NCBI GenBank assembly: GCA_030148065.1
Contig: JASBUC010000053.1
Location: 1-33,320 of the forward strand
Length of the DNA: 33,320 bases
Direction: 5' to 3'
From: Legionellaceae bacterium
GTDB taxonomy: Bacteria; Pseudomonadota; Gammaproteobacteria; Legionellales; Legionellaceae
Positions 1 to 10,587 of the stretch are shown here, one piece after another. Positions within the stretch are counted from its first letter, which is position 1; each line of letters starts with the position of its first letter. The position numbers were made by a program, and so were the translations under genes. Under the pieces are notes generated by a model. The model made no database searches. It saw only the letters and a list, made by a program, of their open reading frames with translations, and was not told where the DNA came from.

Positions 1-577
1 AGAGTTTGCACATTTCAATGGCCGTCAAAGGTGTTTGTTCACTGGCTTTAAAGAGGACCACATTACCTGCTAGTAGCGCTGGAATAATATGCCCATTAGG
101 TAAATGCAGAGGAAAGTTATAGGGCCCAAGTACGGCCACCACCCCTAGGGGCTTATGCGTTAGTACGCCCTTAAAGCCTGTCAACTCAGTTTGTTGTTGT
201 CCTGTTCTCTCCTGATAGGCTTTTATAGAAATCTTAAGCTTGTTACTGGCAGCAGTGACTTCAGTTATTGCCTCCCAAAAAGGTTTGCCAGTTTCGAGAG
301 AAATGATCTGAGCTAAGTGTTCTTTTTTTTCATCCAACGCCTCACTAAATCGCTCACAGATGGCAACACGCTCTTTGAATAAAACTTTTTGCCATGAAGG
401 TAGGCTCGCGATTGCAGCAAGAGATGCCTCTTTCACATCTTGTTCATTGGCTTCTTGCCCTTGCCAGTAGCATTGACCATTGGCAGGATTAGTCGCACAA
501 AGGATCTCTCCTTTTCCTTGCAACCAATCACCATTGATATAATTACCATATTCACGACTTAATAGTTCATTATTCAT
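1..577 (-). CDS. astD: N-succinylglutamate 5-semialdehyde dehydrogenase, C-terminal part outside the window
   Basis: AstD oxidises N-succinylglutamate semialdehyde to N-succinylglutamate with NAD, the fourth step of the arginine succinyltransferase pathway in the cytoplasm. Only the N-terminal 192 or so codons are present; the frame is open to the left edge. The start is the ATG at 577-575, giving MNNELLSREYGNYINGDW. The aldehyde dehydrogenase Rossmann region is clear: GVVAVLGPYNFPLHLPNGH, then PALLAGNVVLFKASEQTP, both close to AstD of other Gammaproteobacteria (the usual FKPSE reads FKASE here). The catalytic cysteine and glutamate lie outside the window. It follows astA by 13 bases on the same strand, so it is the third gene of an M20 hydrolase-astA-astD operon. 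The family call is secure; AstD rather than another aldehyde dehydrogenase rests on the GPYNFP.HLPNGH motif and on the neighbour astA. Confidence 0.93.
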   Translation of the reverse strand, partial: MNNELLSREYGNYINGDWLQGKGEILCATNPANGQCYWQGQEANEQDVKEASLAAIASLPSWQKVLFKERVAICERFSEALDEKKEHLAQIISLETGKPFWEAITEVTAASNKLKISIKAYQERTGQQQTELTGFKGVLTHKPLGVVAVLGPYNFPLHLPNGHIIPALLAGNVVLFKASEQTPLTAIEMCKL

Positions 578-590
578 TATAATTAGTCCT

Positions 591-1616
591 TTATTTCCAG
601 ATGGTTGGGGAGATACTAACTTGACTACCCTTCTCAACGTTTAGTGTTTCTGCATCGACTCTTGAGAGACTTGCACCATTCTCTGTCACCATAACAGCAC
701 CAGTCGTTGCCCGAAAATCATTCTCGGTGTTTGAAATAAAATAGGAATCAGCGTGTACTGACTCTAACACATTTGTAACCGTAAGGGTTTGACTGTCTTT
801 AATGGTTCTAATGTCATCTAAATCCGCCACTAGCGTTGGGCCTGCATCAAAAATATCAACGTAGTTGCTGCGATGAAACCCTTCCCTTTGAAGAATTTTC
901 ATCGCAGGTAAGGTTGAGTTATGAGCGTGTCCAATAACACCCTTAGCTTCAATACTTAACATGTTGACATACACTGGATGAACCGGCATTAAATCATGAA
1001 TAAACTGCTTATTTGTTATCATCGATAGCTTGTCTGCTTCCTTAAAAGACATTTGGAAAAATCGCTCACCAAGAGAGCTCCAAAATGGCGAATTACCATC
1101 TTGATCTGAGACACCTCGCATCTCAGCAATCACAGTTGAGTCAAATCGCTTTTTAAACAAACGCATGTACATCAATCGCGCTCTAGAGAGTAACAGGCCA
1201 TTTTTATTTTTACGGTAATTTTTCGAAAGAAACAAGGTTGCCAATTCACTGCTGCCTTGTAAATCATTGACACAGTTTAGTAACTCAAAATCCAATCGTA
1301 GATTCAGTTCATGTGAAATGTGCGTTTTCTTTGATAGTGCGTAAGAAAAAAAAGGTAGCTGATAGCCAACGGATGCTTCAATCGCGCTGGTGCCGATAAG
1401 CAGGTTATCTTGTAATGATTCAAGCACGAAGAAATAGCACTCATCAACCGGCTTGCTCGCATCTTTTTCAAAAGCTTGCAATGATTGTTCAATTCTTAGT
1501 TTAAGAGCGCTTTTATCAGCAGGAAGCGTGGTTAGACCAGTGCCTGCCTCTAAAGCCAGTTGATAAACTTGTTCTAAATCATCTTCTTTGACCCTTCTAA
1601 ATAACACCTTACTCAT
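591..1616 (-). CDS. astA: Arginine N-succinyltransferase
   Basis: AstA transfers succinyl from succinyl-CoA to the alpha-amino group of arginine, committing it to the ammonia-producing succinyltransferase pathway in the cytoplasm. The 341-residue length matches the family (about 340). Family motifs are visible: an N-terminal GNAT-like start (FRRVKEDDLEQVYQLA), GVSDQDGNSPFW, MPVHPVYV, and the highly conserved C-terminal block GHAHNSTLPAMKILQREGF followed by YVDIFDAGPTLVADLDDIR. The ATG start has an AAGGA ribosome site about 8 bases upstream and overlaps the end of the upstream hydrolase gene by 8 bases (ATGAGTAA), so the two are probably translationally coupled. astD follows after 13 bases. 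Nothing is missing or truncated. The call is firm. Confidence 0.96.
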   Translation of the reverse strand: MSKVLFRRVKEDDLEQVYQLALEAGTGLTTLPADKSALKLRIEQSLQAFEKDASKPVDECYFFVLESLQDNLLIGTSAIEASVGYQLPFFSYALSKKTHISHELNLRLDFELLNCVNDLQGSSELATLFLSKNYRKNKNGLLLSRARLMYMRLFKKRFDSTVIAEMRGVSDQDGNSPFWSSLGERFFQMSFKEADKLSMITNKQFIHDLMPVHPVYVNMLSIEAKGVIGHAHNSTLPAMKILQREGFHRSNYVDIFDAGPTLVADLDDIRTIKDSQTLTVTNVLESVHADSYFISNTENDFRATTGAVMVTENGASLSRVDAETLNVEKGSQVSISPTIWK

Positions 1617-2832
1617 TTTCTAGTCCTTTTTTAGCCAAATGACACAAAAGCTTTAGAGAAAGTTTTGAGCGATCAAGCAGACTGCTTAGTATCATTTTCT
1701 CATTACTTGAGTGAATGTTTGAGCCAATCACCCCAAGAGTATCAATGACAGCCAAGCCTTCTTCTTGTAAATTATTGCCATCACAACACCCCCCGCTAGC
1801 ACGCACCTTGTAGGGAAAATCCAAGGCTTTAGAAAGACTCTCTACAATGCTAAAAAGCTTTCTAGTGTTGGGCGTTAATGGCTTTGGCGTTCTTGAAAAG
1901 CCCCCAGTGAGCAGAACTTCATACCCTTCCTTTTGTTGAAAGCGCTCAATGATTCTAGAAAAGGCTTGATTCACCCACTCTCTATCGTTTAGTGCTTTTA
2001 AGCGAACATCAATTTTCGCCACGGCCATGTCTGGTACGGCATTAAGGGCACTGCCTCCTTGAATCAAACCAACATTTAGAGTGAGATCATCTCTCTGCCC
2101 ATTTAGCTGATTTACTTCGGTAATAATTTCGCTTAATAAACAAATGGCATTTCGTCCCTTGTCAAATTCGCGCCCAGCATGAGCACTCCGCCCATGCACG
2201 GCAATGGTAAACTTACCACTGCCCTTTCGCTCACCAGCAAAGGAACCTTCTAAATCCATAGATGGCTCATAGACTAGCCCGATGGTATTTTCTCGAGCAA
2301 TCGTTGCTAAATGGTGACGTGAGCCAATTGAGCCAAGCTCTTCGTCCGCATTAATAAGTACTGTCCATTCAATTAAATCTTTGTACTTGCTTTTCTCAAA
2401 GGCAGATAAAGCATAATAAATCACCAAGAGGCCGCCTTTCATATCAGCACACCCTGGCCCATTGATTATATTCTCCTCCAACTTAGTTGTTGTTTGAAAA
2501 GGACTGTCTATGGCAAAAACTGTATCCATATGGCCTGTTAATAGGACTTTTAAAGCATTTTTCCCCCTCTTTGGACCTCGTATTAACAAGGCATCAGACA
2601 GGGTTAGAGTGTGGCGTTCACCAGCAAGATTCGTTTCTAGTATAGGCATGCTTTTAAGAGAGCTTATATCGTCAGTGAGGCTTGAAAAGGTTTCTTTAAT
2701 TACGCTTGCCATTAGCCTTAAGCCTTTGGCGTTATAGCTGCCTGAGTTTTGATCACACCAAGCAAATAAGGTCTTAACCATTAAGGGGTATTGCTGTTCA
2801 AGCCAACGAAAAAGGCCGTCTTCTTGACTCAA
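1609..2832 (-). CDS. M20 family metallohydrolase (carboxypeptidase G2-like) at the head of the ast operon
   Basis: A cytoplasmic zinc-dependent amidohydrolase or peptidase of the M20 family, 407 residues. Di-metal site residues can be placed: GHMDTVF gives H101 and D103, GPGCADMKGG gives the bridging D130, NADEELG gives the general base E164 and ligand E165, EPS gives E189, and NIHSS near the C-terminus gives H374. The dimerisation domain is marked by GRSAHAG. It starts at TTG 2832-2830, supported by an AAGGAG ribosome site five bases upstream and by the lack of a better in-frame start. It overlaps astA by 8 bases and appears to be the first gene of the operon. The substrate is not readable from sequence. 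Its place with astA and astD suggests arginine breakdown, perhaps removal of succinyl from succinylglutamate or release of arginine from a conjugate. No AstE-type (M14) gene is seen in the window, but the operon continues off the edge. Confidence 0.88.
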   Translation of the reverse strand: MSQEDGLFRWLEQQYPLMVKTLFAWCDQNSGSYNAKGLRLMASVIKETFSSLTDDISSLKSMPILETNLAGERHTLTLSDALLIRGPKRGKNALKVLLTGHMDTVFAIDSPFQTTTKLEENIINGPGCADMKGGLLVIYYALSAFEKSKYKDLIEWTVLINADEELGSIGSRHHLATIARENTIGLVYEPSMDLEGSFAGERKGSGKFTIAVHGRSAHAGREFDKGRNAICLLSEIITEVNQLNGQRDDLTLNVGLIQGGSALNAVPDMAVAKIDVRLKALNDREWVNQAFSRIIERFQQKEGYEVLLTGGFSRTPKPLTPNTRKLFSIVESLSKALDFPYKVRASGGCCDGNNLQEEGLAVIDTLGVIGSNIHSSNEKMILSSLLDRSKLSLKLLCHLAKKGLENE

Positions 2833-3066
2833 TTGTGCTCCTTGTCTAGAAATAGAAAGCTCATCCTATAAAAATGAGCCAACTAACACAACAAAAAGTA
2901 CACAAACAAGCCTAGCAAACAGCAATACCAGCCGATAAGGATTGAAATGTACAAAAAGGTTTGTAAACTGGATTAGTAAGGGACGAAATGGGATTGATGT
3001 TTGGAACTATCCCCGAGAGACTCCAAAGATCAATTAATAAAATTACACACCAATCAGGGATGAGCC

Positions 3067-4311
3067 ATGCCATATTTAGCGCGAGTTGATTTGTTTAAAG
3101 CCTTACCATTCATACAAGATCGCTACTTAGAAAAAAAACCACAGTTAACAAAAGAACAACTAGAAGGGCAAACTGAACACAGCTATCAATCCTATTATGC
3201 AACGTATACTGGTAAAACTGATGCGCCCTTAAGAAATAAACAAATTAATTTGATTACCAAACTCGCAGTGATTGACGATCCAATTGCCGGCGTTAGCGAG
3301 GCACAAAAAGTCGTCGGTCGATATCAGTTTATGATTGGGATCTTATTGTGTGTGAAAGAGCAAATAAAAAATCCGTCATGGCTTCCAAAATTTAATTATG
3401 GGGATTTGTCTAAAGTCATAGAGGAATTTCTTAATTATTCCGATCACAACCAGATGGATGACAATACAGCGGAGCTTTGCTTAAAGAAAGTCATCCACGC
3501 AGACATCATTCACATTAACAATGAACTCGCCCTACAACATAAAGAGATGATTTCAAATGGTGAATTCAATGCCATTAAAGCCATTGCTAGAAAAATAATT
3601 CCCACCGATAGCAATAATTACGCACACCCTGTTGCCAGCACTCTCTCAAGAGCAGGCAGAGTCATCTGTCGACCTATTGGCATTGCACTTGGTATGGTCT
3701 TATTTGATATGGTTGGTAAGTCCGCTGTCACCACACCCTTAAAACTTGTCTTAACCAGCACCTTCAGTTACGCACTAGGTGCGGTGAACCCTAGTTATGG
3801 CCCGATGCTTTTTGCAGGACGAAGTGCCGAGCGTGCTATTAATATTACTTGTCAGGCAACTGGTGCAATGATTGGTGCTGAAATTGCAGCCAGACTTGGT
3901 GAGGCATCTGGTGCCTTAACTGGCTTATCCATTGAAATAGCCTATGCAGCCACCTGCCGCCTTATTGAGCACCTTAGAAGATTAATGGCGTTAATTGAAG
4001 AAAACGAGGCCCTTTCTTTTAATCTTAACTTATTAACCGGTGAATTAGTGCTGCTTGATAGAGATGGACTAGAAATGAGTATTCAGCAGGTATTACAAAG
4101 CAACCAAAGTGCGCCTCTGAACCTTGAGGAAAATGAGGAGATAGAGCGAGTTACACAAACCTTATTAACGCTCTCACCGGAAGAGCTCAATAAACTCCTC
4201 CAAATTGTAGAAGAGTCTAAGCAAAAAGTTATCTCACAAGTCATACTCGCAGACAATGACGGATCCTTAGACCCCATACATGAAGAAAAAGCTGTAGAAT
4301 TAACAAGTTAA
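3067..4311 (+). CDS. Orphan protein with a central glycine-zipper membrane region
   Basis: I do not recognise this 414-residue protein. Residues 1-185 look soluble and helical. About 186-303 is a small-residue-rich hydrophobic stretch (IGIALGMVLFDMVG, FSYALGAVNPSYG, ATGAMIGAEIAARLG, SGALTGLSIEIAYAA) with repeated Gly/Ala-x3-Gly/Ala spacing, as in glycine zippers that pack or insert into membranes. The last 110 residues are acidic and helical, ending DPIHEEKAVELTS. There is no signal peptide. The ATG has an AGGGAT ribosome site. It stands alone between the divergent ast operon and ppk. The absence of a signal peptide, the membrane-active middle and an acidic tail with paired glutamates near the C-terminus would suit a Dot/Icm-type secreted effector. 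That is inference; a membrane-associated bacterial protein is equally open. Confidence 0.8.
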   Translation: MPYLARVDLFKALPFIQDRYLEKKPQLTKEQLEGQTEHSYQSYYATYTGKTDAPLRNKQINLITKLAVIDDPIAGVSEAQKVVGRYQFMIGILLCVKEQIKNPSWLPKFNYGDLSKVIEEFLNYSDHNQMDDNTAELCLKKVIHADIIHINNELALQHKEMISNGEFNAIKAIARKIIPTDSNNYAHPVASTLSRAGRVICRPIGIALGMVLFDMVGKSAVTTPLKLVLTSTFSYALGAVNPSYGPMLFAGRSAERAINITCQATGAMIGAEIAARLGEASGALTGLSIEIAYAATCRLIEHLRRLMALIEENEALSFNLNLLTGELVLLDRDGLEMSIQQVLQSNQSAPLNLEENEEIERVTQTLLTLSPEELNKLLQIVEESKQKVISQVILADNDGSLDPIHEEKAVELTS

Positions 4312-4316
4312 AATTA

Positions 4317-4358
4317 AGGGTGCGTTCGCCAAGCTAAAAGAGTCGGCGAACGCTCCTT
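4317..4358 (+). terminator. Hairpin after the orphan gene, possible terminator
   Basis: GCGTTCGCC (4322-4330) and GGCGAACGC (4345-4353) form a perfect nine-pair GC-rich stem with a 14-base loop. After one T-T mismatch the stem extends to 4317/4358. It lies just past the stop codon at 4311 and ahead of ppk. No U-run follows, so it may end transcription weakly, protect the 3' end, or act as a leader structure for ppk. Confidence 0.45.
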
Positions 4359-4407
4359 AGATAGACTAGACTTTTAGATACTTAGTTTTAACCCACTCTG
4401 ACAGTCT

Positions 4408-6462
4408 ATGTTGAAAAAATACAACAATACTGAATGTTTTCTAAATCGAGAGCTCAGCCAATTGAGCTTTAATGAAAATGTACTAACTCTGGCAAAGTCG
4501 GATAAAGTTCCTCTATTAGAACGTCTTAAATTTCTACTTATTTGCACTAGAAACCTTGATGAATTTTTTGAAATACGAGTTGCTGGCTTAAAAGAAAAAT
4601 TGCGTTTTGATCTTCAAAAAGCAAGCATTGATGGACTCACCCCAAAAGAACTCTTACATGAAATAAGCTTGAAATGCCATAAACTCATTGATGATATTAA
4701 CTACCTCTACAAACAAGTTCTAATACCGCTACTTGAAAAAGAAAAAATCTATTTTAGGAAACCTGCTTTTAATAAAGACTTTTACCAATGGTGCTCAGAC
4801 TATTTTGACACAAAAATTATGCCTTTATTAAACCCACTTGCTCTTGACAGGGCTCACCCATTTCCAAAACTTGCAAACAAGAGTTTAAATTTTATTGTCT
4901 CTTTACAAGGAAAAGACGCTTTTGGACGAGAGAGTGCCTTTGCCATTGTGCACGCACCACGAGCGCTGTCTCGTGTCATTCATATTCCATCAGAAATATT
5001 AAGTCAAGGTGAAAATTATATTTTCTTGGGGGATTTAATTAGTTTTTTTGTTAGTAAGCTCTTTCCAGGCATGGCGATTAATGGGTGCTATCAATGCAGA
5101 TTAACTCGTAACAGTGATTTATACGTCGACGATGAGGAAGCCAATGATCTTGCCTTAGAGCTTAAACGCAAATTGCACATGCGAAATTTTGGTCATGTCG
5201 TTCGTCTAGAGATAGAAAAAAGCTGCCCCTCAGACATAGTTGAATTTTTAACAAAGACTCATGAACTAGATGATCAGGACGTCTATTATTGTGACGGACC
5301 GGTTAACTTAAATCGCTATCTTCTTTTATATCATTTAAGCAAACGAGACGATCTTAAGTACAATAAACTGATGCCTTCGACGCCATTCAGACAGTTAGAG
5401 CGAAATGATATTTTTCAAACCCTAAAACAACGAGACATTTTATTACATCACCCTTATGAGAGTTTTGATAATGTGATTGATTTTATTCGTCAAGCTACTA
5501 TTTGCCCGCAAGTGCTTACCATCAAACAGACACTCTATCGTACTCATTCAAAGTCATTAATGGTACAAGCTTTAATCGATGCGGCTCGCGCCGGCAAAGA
5601 AGTAACTGCGGTAATTGAACTAAGAGCTCGGTTTGATGAAGAGTCTAATTTATCTCTTGCTCGCGAACTACAAGCCGCTGGTGTTGTGGTGGTTTATGGC
5701 TTGGTGGACTTTAAGATTCATGCAAAAATGAGCTTAGTGATCCGGAAAGAAAATGATTCACTCGCTCGATATGCACATTTAGCAACGGGTAATTATCATG
5801 AGCGTACCGCCAAGCTCTATGAAGACTTTGGCTTTTTAACCTCCGATCAATTGATTACAGAAGATGTTTTGACCATCTTTCAGCAAATCACCGGTATGGG
5901 AAAAATTCAGAAATTAAAGTCTTTATTTCATTCGCCATTTACCCTGAACAAGCAGATTATTAATCTTATCAATCAACAAATCGAGAGTGTGAAAAATGGA
6001 AATGACGCCCTTATTTATATAAAAGTTAATGGACTGACTGATAAAGAAATTATTAAACATCTCTATCATGCCTCGAGTTTTGGCGTAAAAATTAAGCTGG
6101 TGGTTCGAACCTTTTGCTGTCTCAAACCTCAACTAAAAGGGATCTCAGAAAACATCGAAGTCATCTCAGTCATTGGCCGTTTTCTTGAGCACTCTAGGAT
6201 TTACTACTTTAAAAATGATAAATCTGAATCGCTCTATCTCTCCAGTGCCGATTTAATGGAGCGAAACTTACATCACAGAGTCGAGGTGCTCTTTCCCATC
6301 ACCGATAAAGAGAACTTAAACCGAATTTTAAAAGAAACCTTCTTAAATTACTTTGATCGCAATTCAAAAGCCTATCATCTCAATGAAGATGGGCATTATC
6401 ATCAAACAGGTAAAAAATCACCACAGGAGAAGCTTATTAATAGTTATACTCAAAATACTTGA
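4408..6462 (+). CDS. ppk: Polyphosphate kinase 1
   Basis: Ppk1 reversibly makes inorganic polyphosphate from ATP at the inner membrane. The 684-residue length is normal. Domains in order: an N-terminal helical domain (FLNRELSQLSFNENVL, RNLDEFFEIRVAGLK), the head domain, then two phospholipase D-like catalytic domains. The autophosphorylated histidine is H438 in VDFKIHAKM, and the second conserved histidine is H595 in RFLEHSRIYYF. YAHLATGNYHERTA and SSADLMERNLHHRVE are also family signatures. The ATG start fits homologous N-termini although no good ribosome site precedes it. It is apparently monocistronic, behind a hairpin at 4317-4358, and its stop codon lies inside a long perfect hairpin. 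It faces groEL tail-to-tail. Confidence 0.97.
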   Translation: MLKKYNNTECFLNRELSQLSFNENVLTLAKSDKVPLLERLKFLLICTRNLDEFFEIRVAGLKEKLRFDLQKASIDGLTPKELLHEISLKCHKLIDDINYLYKQVLIPLLEKEKIYFRKPAFNKDFYQWCSDYFDTKIMPLLNPLALDRAHPFPKLANKSLNFIVSLQGKDAFGRESAFAIVHAPRALSRVIHIPSEILSQGENYIFLGDLISFFVSKLFPGMAINGCYQCRLTRNSDLYVDDEEANDLALELKRKLHMRNFGHVVRLEIEKSCPSDIVEFLTKTHELDDQDVYYCDGPVNLNRYLLLYHLSKRDDLKYNKLMPSTPFRQLERNDIFQTLKQRDILLHHPYESFDNVIDFIRQATICPQVLTIKQTLYRTHSKSLMVQALIDAARAGKEVTAVIELRARFDEESNLSLARELQAAGVVVVYGLVDFKIHAKMSLVIRKENDSLARYAHLATGNYHERTAKLYEDFGFLTSDQLITEDVLTIFQQITGMGKIQKLKSLFHSPFTLNKQIINLINQQIESVKNGNDALIYIKVNGLTDKEIIKHLYHASSFGVKIKLVVRTFCCLKPQLKGISENIEVISVIGRFLEHSRIYYFKNDKSESLYLSSADLMERNLHHRVEVLFPITDKENLNRILKETFLNYFDRNSKAYHLNEDGHYHQTGKKSPQEKLINSYTQNT

Positions 6463-6489
6463 AAGTGGGCATTTTCAAGTATTTTGAGT
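6448..6489 (+). repeat. Perfect 17-bp hairpin containing the ppk stop codon
   Basis: Bases 6448-6464 and 6473-6489 are perfect reverse complements (outer ACTCAAAATACTTGAAA) around an eight-base loop. The last four codons and the TGA stop of ppk (6460-6462) lie in the left arm. The right arm is followed by TTATAAG rather than a U-run. It could be a weak terminator or a 3'-end stabiliser between the convergent ppk and groEL genes. Confidence 0.6.
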
Positions 6490-6532
6490 TTATAAGAATT
6501 GGGGCCTGTTGACATTTTTTTCCTAGCTAAAA

Positions 6533-6556
6533 AAAACCCGCCATAAGGCGGGTTTT
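6533..6556 (-). terminator. Rho-independent terminator of groES-groEL, readable from both sides
   Basis: AAAACCCGCC (6533-6542) and GGCGGGTTTT (6547-6556) pair perfectly around ATAA. In the minus direction the stem is followed by a long U-run (complement of the A tract at 6529-6536), 27 bases past the groEL stop. In the plus direction GGGTTTTC also gives a short U-run, so it can end ppk transcripts too. Confidence 0.9.
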
Positions 6557-6583
6557 CTTGGAAATGGATGAATAAGCGATGAA

Positions 6584-8239
<1,656 letters not shown>

Positions 8240-8274
8240 TTAATTCCTCTTAAATATTAAGATTAAAACTTTTA

Positions 8275-8565
8275 CTAGCCTTCGATAACACCCATGATGT
8301 CTTCTTCGCGCATAACGATGAGATCATTGCCATCAACTTTAACTTCAGTACCAGCGTATTTACCAAATAAAACAACGTCACCTACTTTAACGTCTAAGGC
8401 TCTGTGGTCACCGTTGTCTAATCGGCTACCTGGGCCTACAGCCATGATTTCACCTTTACTAGGCTTCTCAGTTGCACTGTCAGGAATAACAATACCACCA
8501 GCTGAAGTACGTTCTTCTTCTAAACGTCGAATAACAACCCTGTCATGTAAGGGACGGATTTTCAT
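8275..8565 (-). CDS. groES: Co-chaperonin GroES, 10 kDa
   Basis: GroES is the heptameric lid of the GroEL chamber. It has 96 residues, the standard size. [14 protein letters not shown] opens the protein, the mobile loop is [19 protein letters not shown], and [18 protein letters not shown] and [12 protein letters not shown] close it, all typical. An AGGAG ribosome site lies six to seven bases before the ATG. It is the first gene of the groESL operon, with a leader of about 100 bases from the proposed sigma-32 promoter at 8670-8697. dsbD is transcribed away from it. Confidence 0.99.
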   Translation of the reverse strand: MKIRPLHDRVVIRRLEEERTSAGGIVIPDSATEKPSKGEIMAVGPGSRLDNGDHRALDVKVGDVVLFGKYAGTEVKVDGNDLIVMREEDIMGVIEG

Positions 8566-8669
8566 GCTAATCTCCTAAAACAACTAAACTTAAAAAATTC
8601 CACTTGATGTGGTCCAACAAAGGAGCAAAGACTCCTAAACCTTAACACCAAACGGCGTTATGACCTCTG

Positions 8670-8697
8670 ATATGTGGACTTAAATCTAGAATTCAAG
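8670..8697 (-). promoter_or_regulatory. Sigma-32 (heat-shock) promoter of groESL
   Basis: On the minus strand CTTGAA (8697-8692) is followed, after 14 bases, by CCACATAT (8677-8670). The heat-shock sigma consensus is CTTGAA, a spacer of about 11-16 bases, then CCCCATNT, so only one core base differs. The site lies about 105 bases upstream of the groES ATG. No CIRCE operator (the HrcA-binding inverted repeat) is seen nearby, which fits sigma-32 control alone. Confidence 0.8.
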
Positions 8698-8756
8698 GTT
8701 TTATTTAAAAAAAAATCGATTACTATGTATTAATCGTACTTTTAAAAGTAACAAAC

Positions 8757-10520
8757 ATGTCAGATAAGCTCACCCAACTATGTTTTTTCCTTTTTGTTTT
8801 GGCGTTTTCAAGTATAGAGGCTGCTCCCTTGTCGGTGAATGAAGTCTTTAAGGTTGAAGCCTCCGTGAGCGATCCAAATACCATCAATTTTAAATTCGAC
8901 ATCTTAGCCAATCATTACCTCTATCAAAAAAGGCTACATTTTGGCATGAAAGACGGCGCCGTTGGGCCAATAAAATATCCTAAACCCATTGTTTTTAAAG
9001 ATAGTTCTGGTCGTGCCTATGATGTTTATCAGCAAACTCTTAGTTTAAATTTACCCCTGCTTTTTGATAAGGCTGGTACCACTGATTTATCCCTTAATTA
9101 TCAAGGTTGTTCAGCAAGTGGCTTTTGCTACCCACCGCAAACAAAACATTATCAACTCACAATCGATACTCACCTAGGCCTCGAATCACTTAAAGAGCTT
9201 CCAGCTAGAGGAATAAAGAAGCACTCAATGCTCACCAAAACAGGGGAATTAAAAACACCATCGTTTGCTGAACGCTCACCTGCGTTAGTCCTACTTGGAT
9301 CTTATCTGCTTGGTTTGTTACTTGCCTTTACCCCCTGCGTGCTGCCAATGATACCAATTGTCTCTGGCATCATTGTTGGCCAAAAAAAACCGGTTACTAA
9401 GACAAAATCATTTTTATTATCAGCGTGTTATGTTTTGTCAATGTCTCTTACTTATGCCTTAATTGGCTTATTAATTGCACTAAGTGGTAAAAATTTGCAA
9501 GTGCTTTTGCAAACCCCTTTGGTGATTGTACTATTTAGTGCTCTATTTGTGTTGTTAGCCTTTTCACTCTTTGGTTATTTCGATTTGAAACTACCAGAGA
9601 GCTTAACAAACCGACTGAGCAAAGTGAGCCAAAACCAATCCAAAGGCGCCTACTTGGGTGCTGCCATTATGGGGGCTTTAGCAACTCTAATCTTAACGCC
9701 CTGCGTATCAGCACCATTAGTCGGGCTATTGGGTTTTATCGCCCAGAGTGGCAATCTAGTTATTGGGGCGCTAGGGCTTTTTATGCTTAGTCTTGGCATG
9801 GGCACACCACTGATATTAGTCGCTGTTGGTGCAGGTGCCTTTTTACCAAACACTGGCCGCTGGATGAATGAGGTTAAGAATTTATTTGGGGTGATGATGC
9901 TGGGGCTTGCCATCTATACTTTGTCAAAGCTCATTAGCAGCACCACTACTCTCTATTTATCTGGTCTCTTACTAATTGGCTATGGCTGGCAGTGTCGACC
10001 ACTGACACGTAATTCCGACAGCCATACTCTCTATAGAACTTTAGGGTTTGCTAGCATTCTCTACGGCGCTTTGCTAATTATTGGTGGCGCAATGGGAAAT
10101 TCGTCCTTTTTCACCCCATTAAAATCAAGCTGTTATGAGAAAAGTTCCCCTAGAAGCATTCAAGCAACCAAGGTTCAAACCTTGATGGCACTAAATGAAA
10201 AACTGCTCGCCAGCAATCGCCCATCACTTGTCTATTTTTCTGCAAACTGGTGCACCAGCTGTCATCTTTTTAGAAAAAATGTATTAGAAACAGCAGACAT
10301 TCAGACGCTACTCAGCCATTTCAATTACCTAGAAGTGGATTTGACTAAGCAAACGCCAGGCAATCAACAAATCATGGCTCACTACAACGTCGTTGCACCG
10401 CCAACCACCTTATTTTTTGTAGGGCTGGATGAAATCAGCAAGGAACGTTTAGTTGGCGAGACAAATCGTCAAGAATTTAAACAGTTATTAGAAAAAATAT
10501 TACTGGCAGTTGGCAAGTGA
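8757..10520 (+). CDS. dsbD: Thiol:disulfide interchange protein DsbD
   Basis: DsbD carries electrons from cytoplasmic thioredoxin across the inner membrane to periplasmic DsbC, DsbG and CcmG. All three modules are present in 587 residues. A signal peptide (residues 1-22, cleavage likely after SSIEA) precedes the periplasmic N-terminal domain with its redox pair C118 and C124 (CSASGFC). The eight-helix membrane domain has C193 in FTPCVLPMIP and C316 in LTPCVSAP. The C-terminal thioredoxin domain has WCTSCH (C499, C502). It starts at ATG 8757; the ribosome site is poor. It diverges from groESL and stands 67 bases upstream of pcnB. All six redox cysteines are in place, so it should be active. 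Confidence 0.95.
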   Translation: MSDKLTQLCFFLFVLAFSSIEAAPLSVNEVFKVEASVSDPNTINFKFDILANHYLYQKRLHFGMKDGAVGPIKYPKPIVFKDSSGRAYDVYQQTLSLNLPLLFDKAGTTDLSLNYQGCSASGFCYPPQTKHYQLTIDTHLGLESLKELPARGIKKHSMLTKTGELKTPSFAERSPALVLLGSYLLGLLLAFTPCVLPMIPIVSGIIVGQKKPVTKTKSFLLSACYVLSMSLTYALIGLLIALSGKNLQVLLQTPLVIVLFSALFVLLAFSLFGYFDLKLPESLTNRLSKVSQNQSKGAYLGAAIMGALATLILTPCVSAPLVGLLGFIAQSGNLVIGALGLFMLSLGMGTPLILVAVGAGAFLPNTGRWMNEVKNLFGVMMLGLAIYTLSKLISSTTTLYLSGLLLIGYGWQCRPLTRNSDSHTLYRTLGFASILYGALLIIGGAMGNSSFFTPLKSSCYEKSSPRSIQATKVQTLMALNEKLLASNRPSLVYFSANWCTSCHLFRKNVLETADIQTLLSHFNYLEVDLTKQTPGNQQIMAHYNVVAPPTTLFFVGLDEISKERLVGETNRQEFKQLLEKILLAVGK

Positions 10521-10587
10521 TGATCATTCAGTATATGATCTGGGAGCATTTTAAAATATTTAACAAACTTTACGGTATTTATCGACC

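Noticed and set aside
8600-8640. Small hairpin AGGAG/CTCCT in the groES leader as an RNA thermometer
   Set aside because: The stem has only five pairs and does not cover the true ribosome site at 8572-8576.
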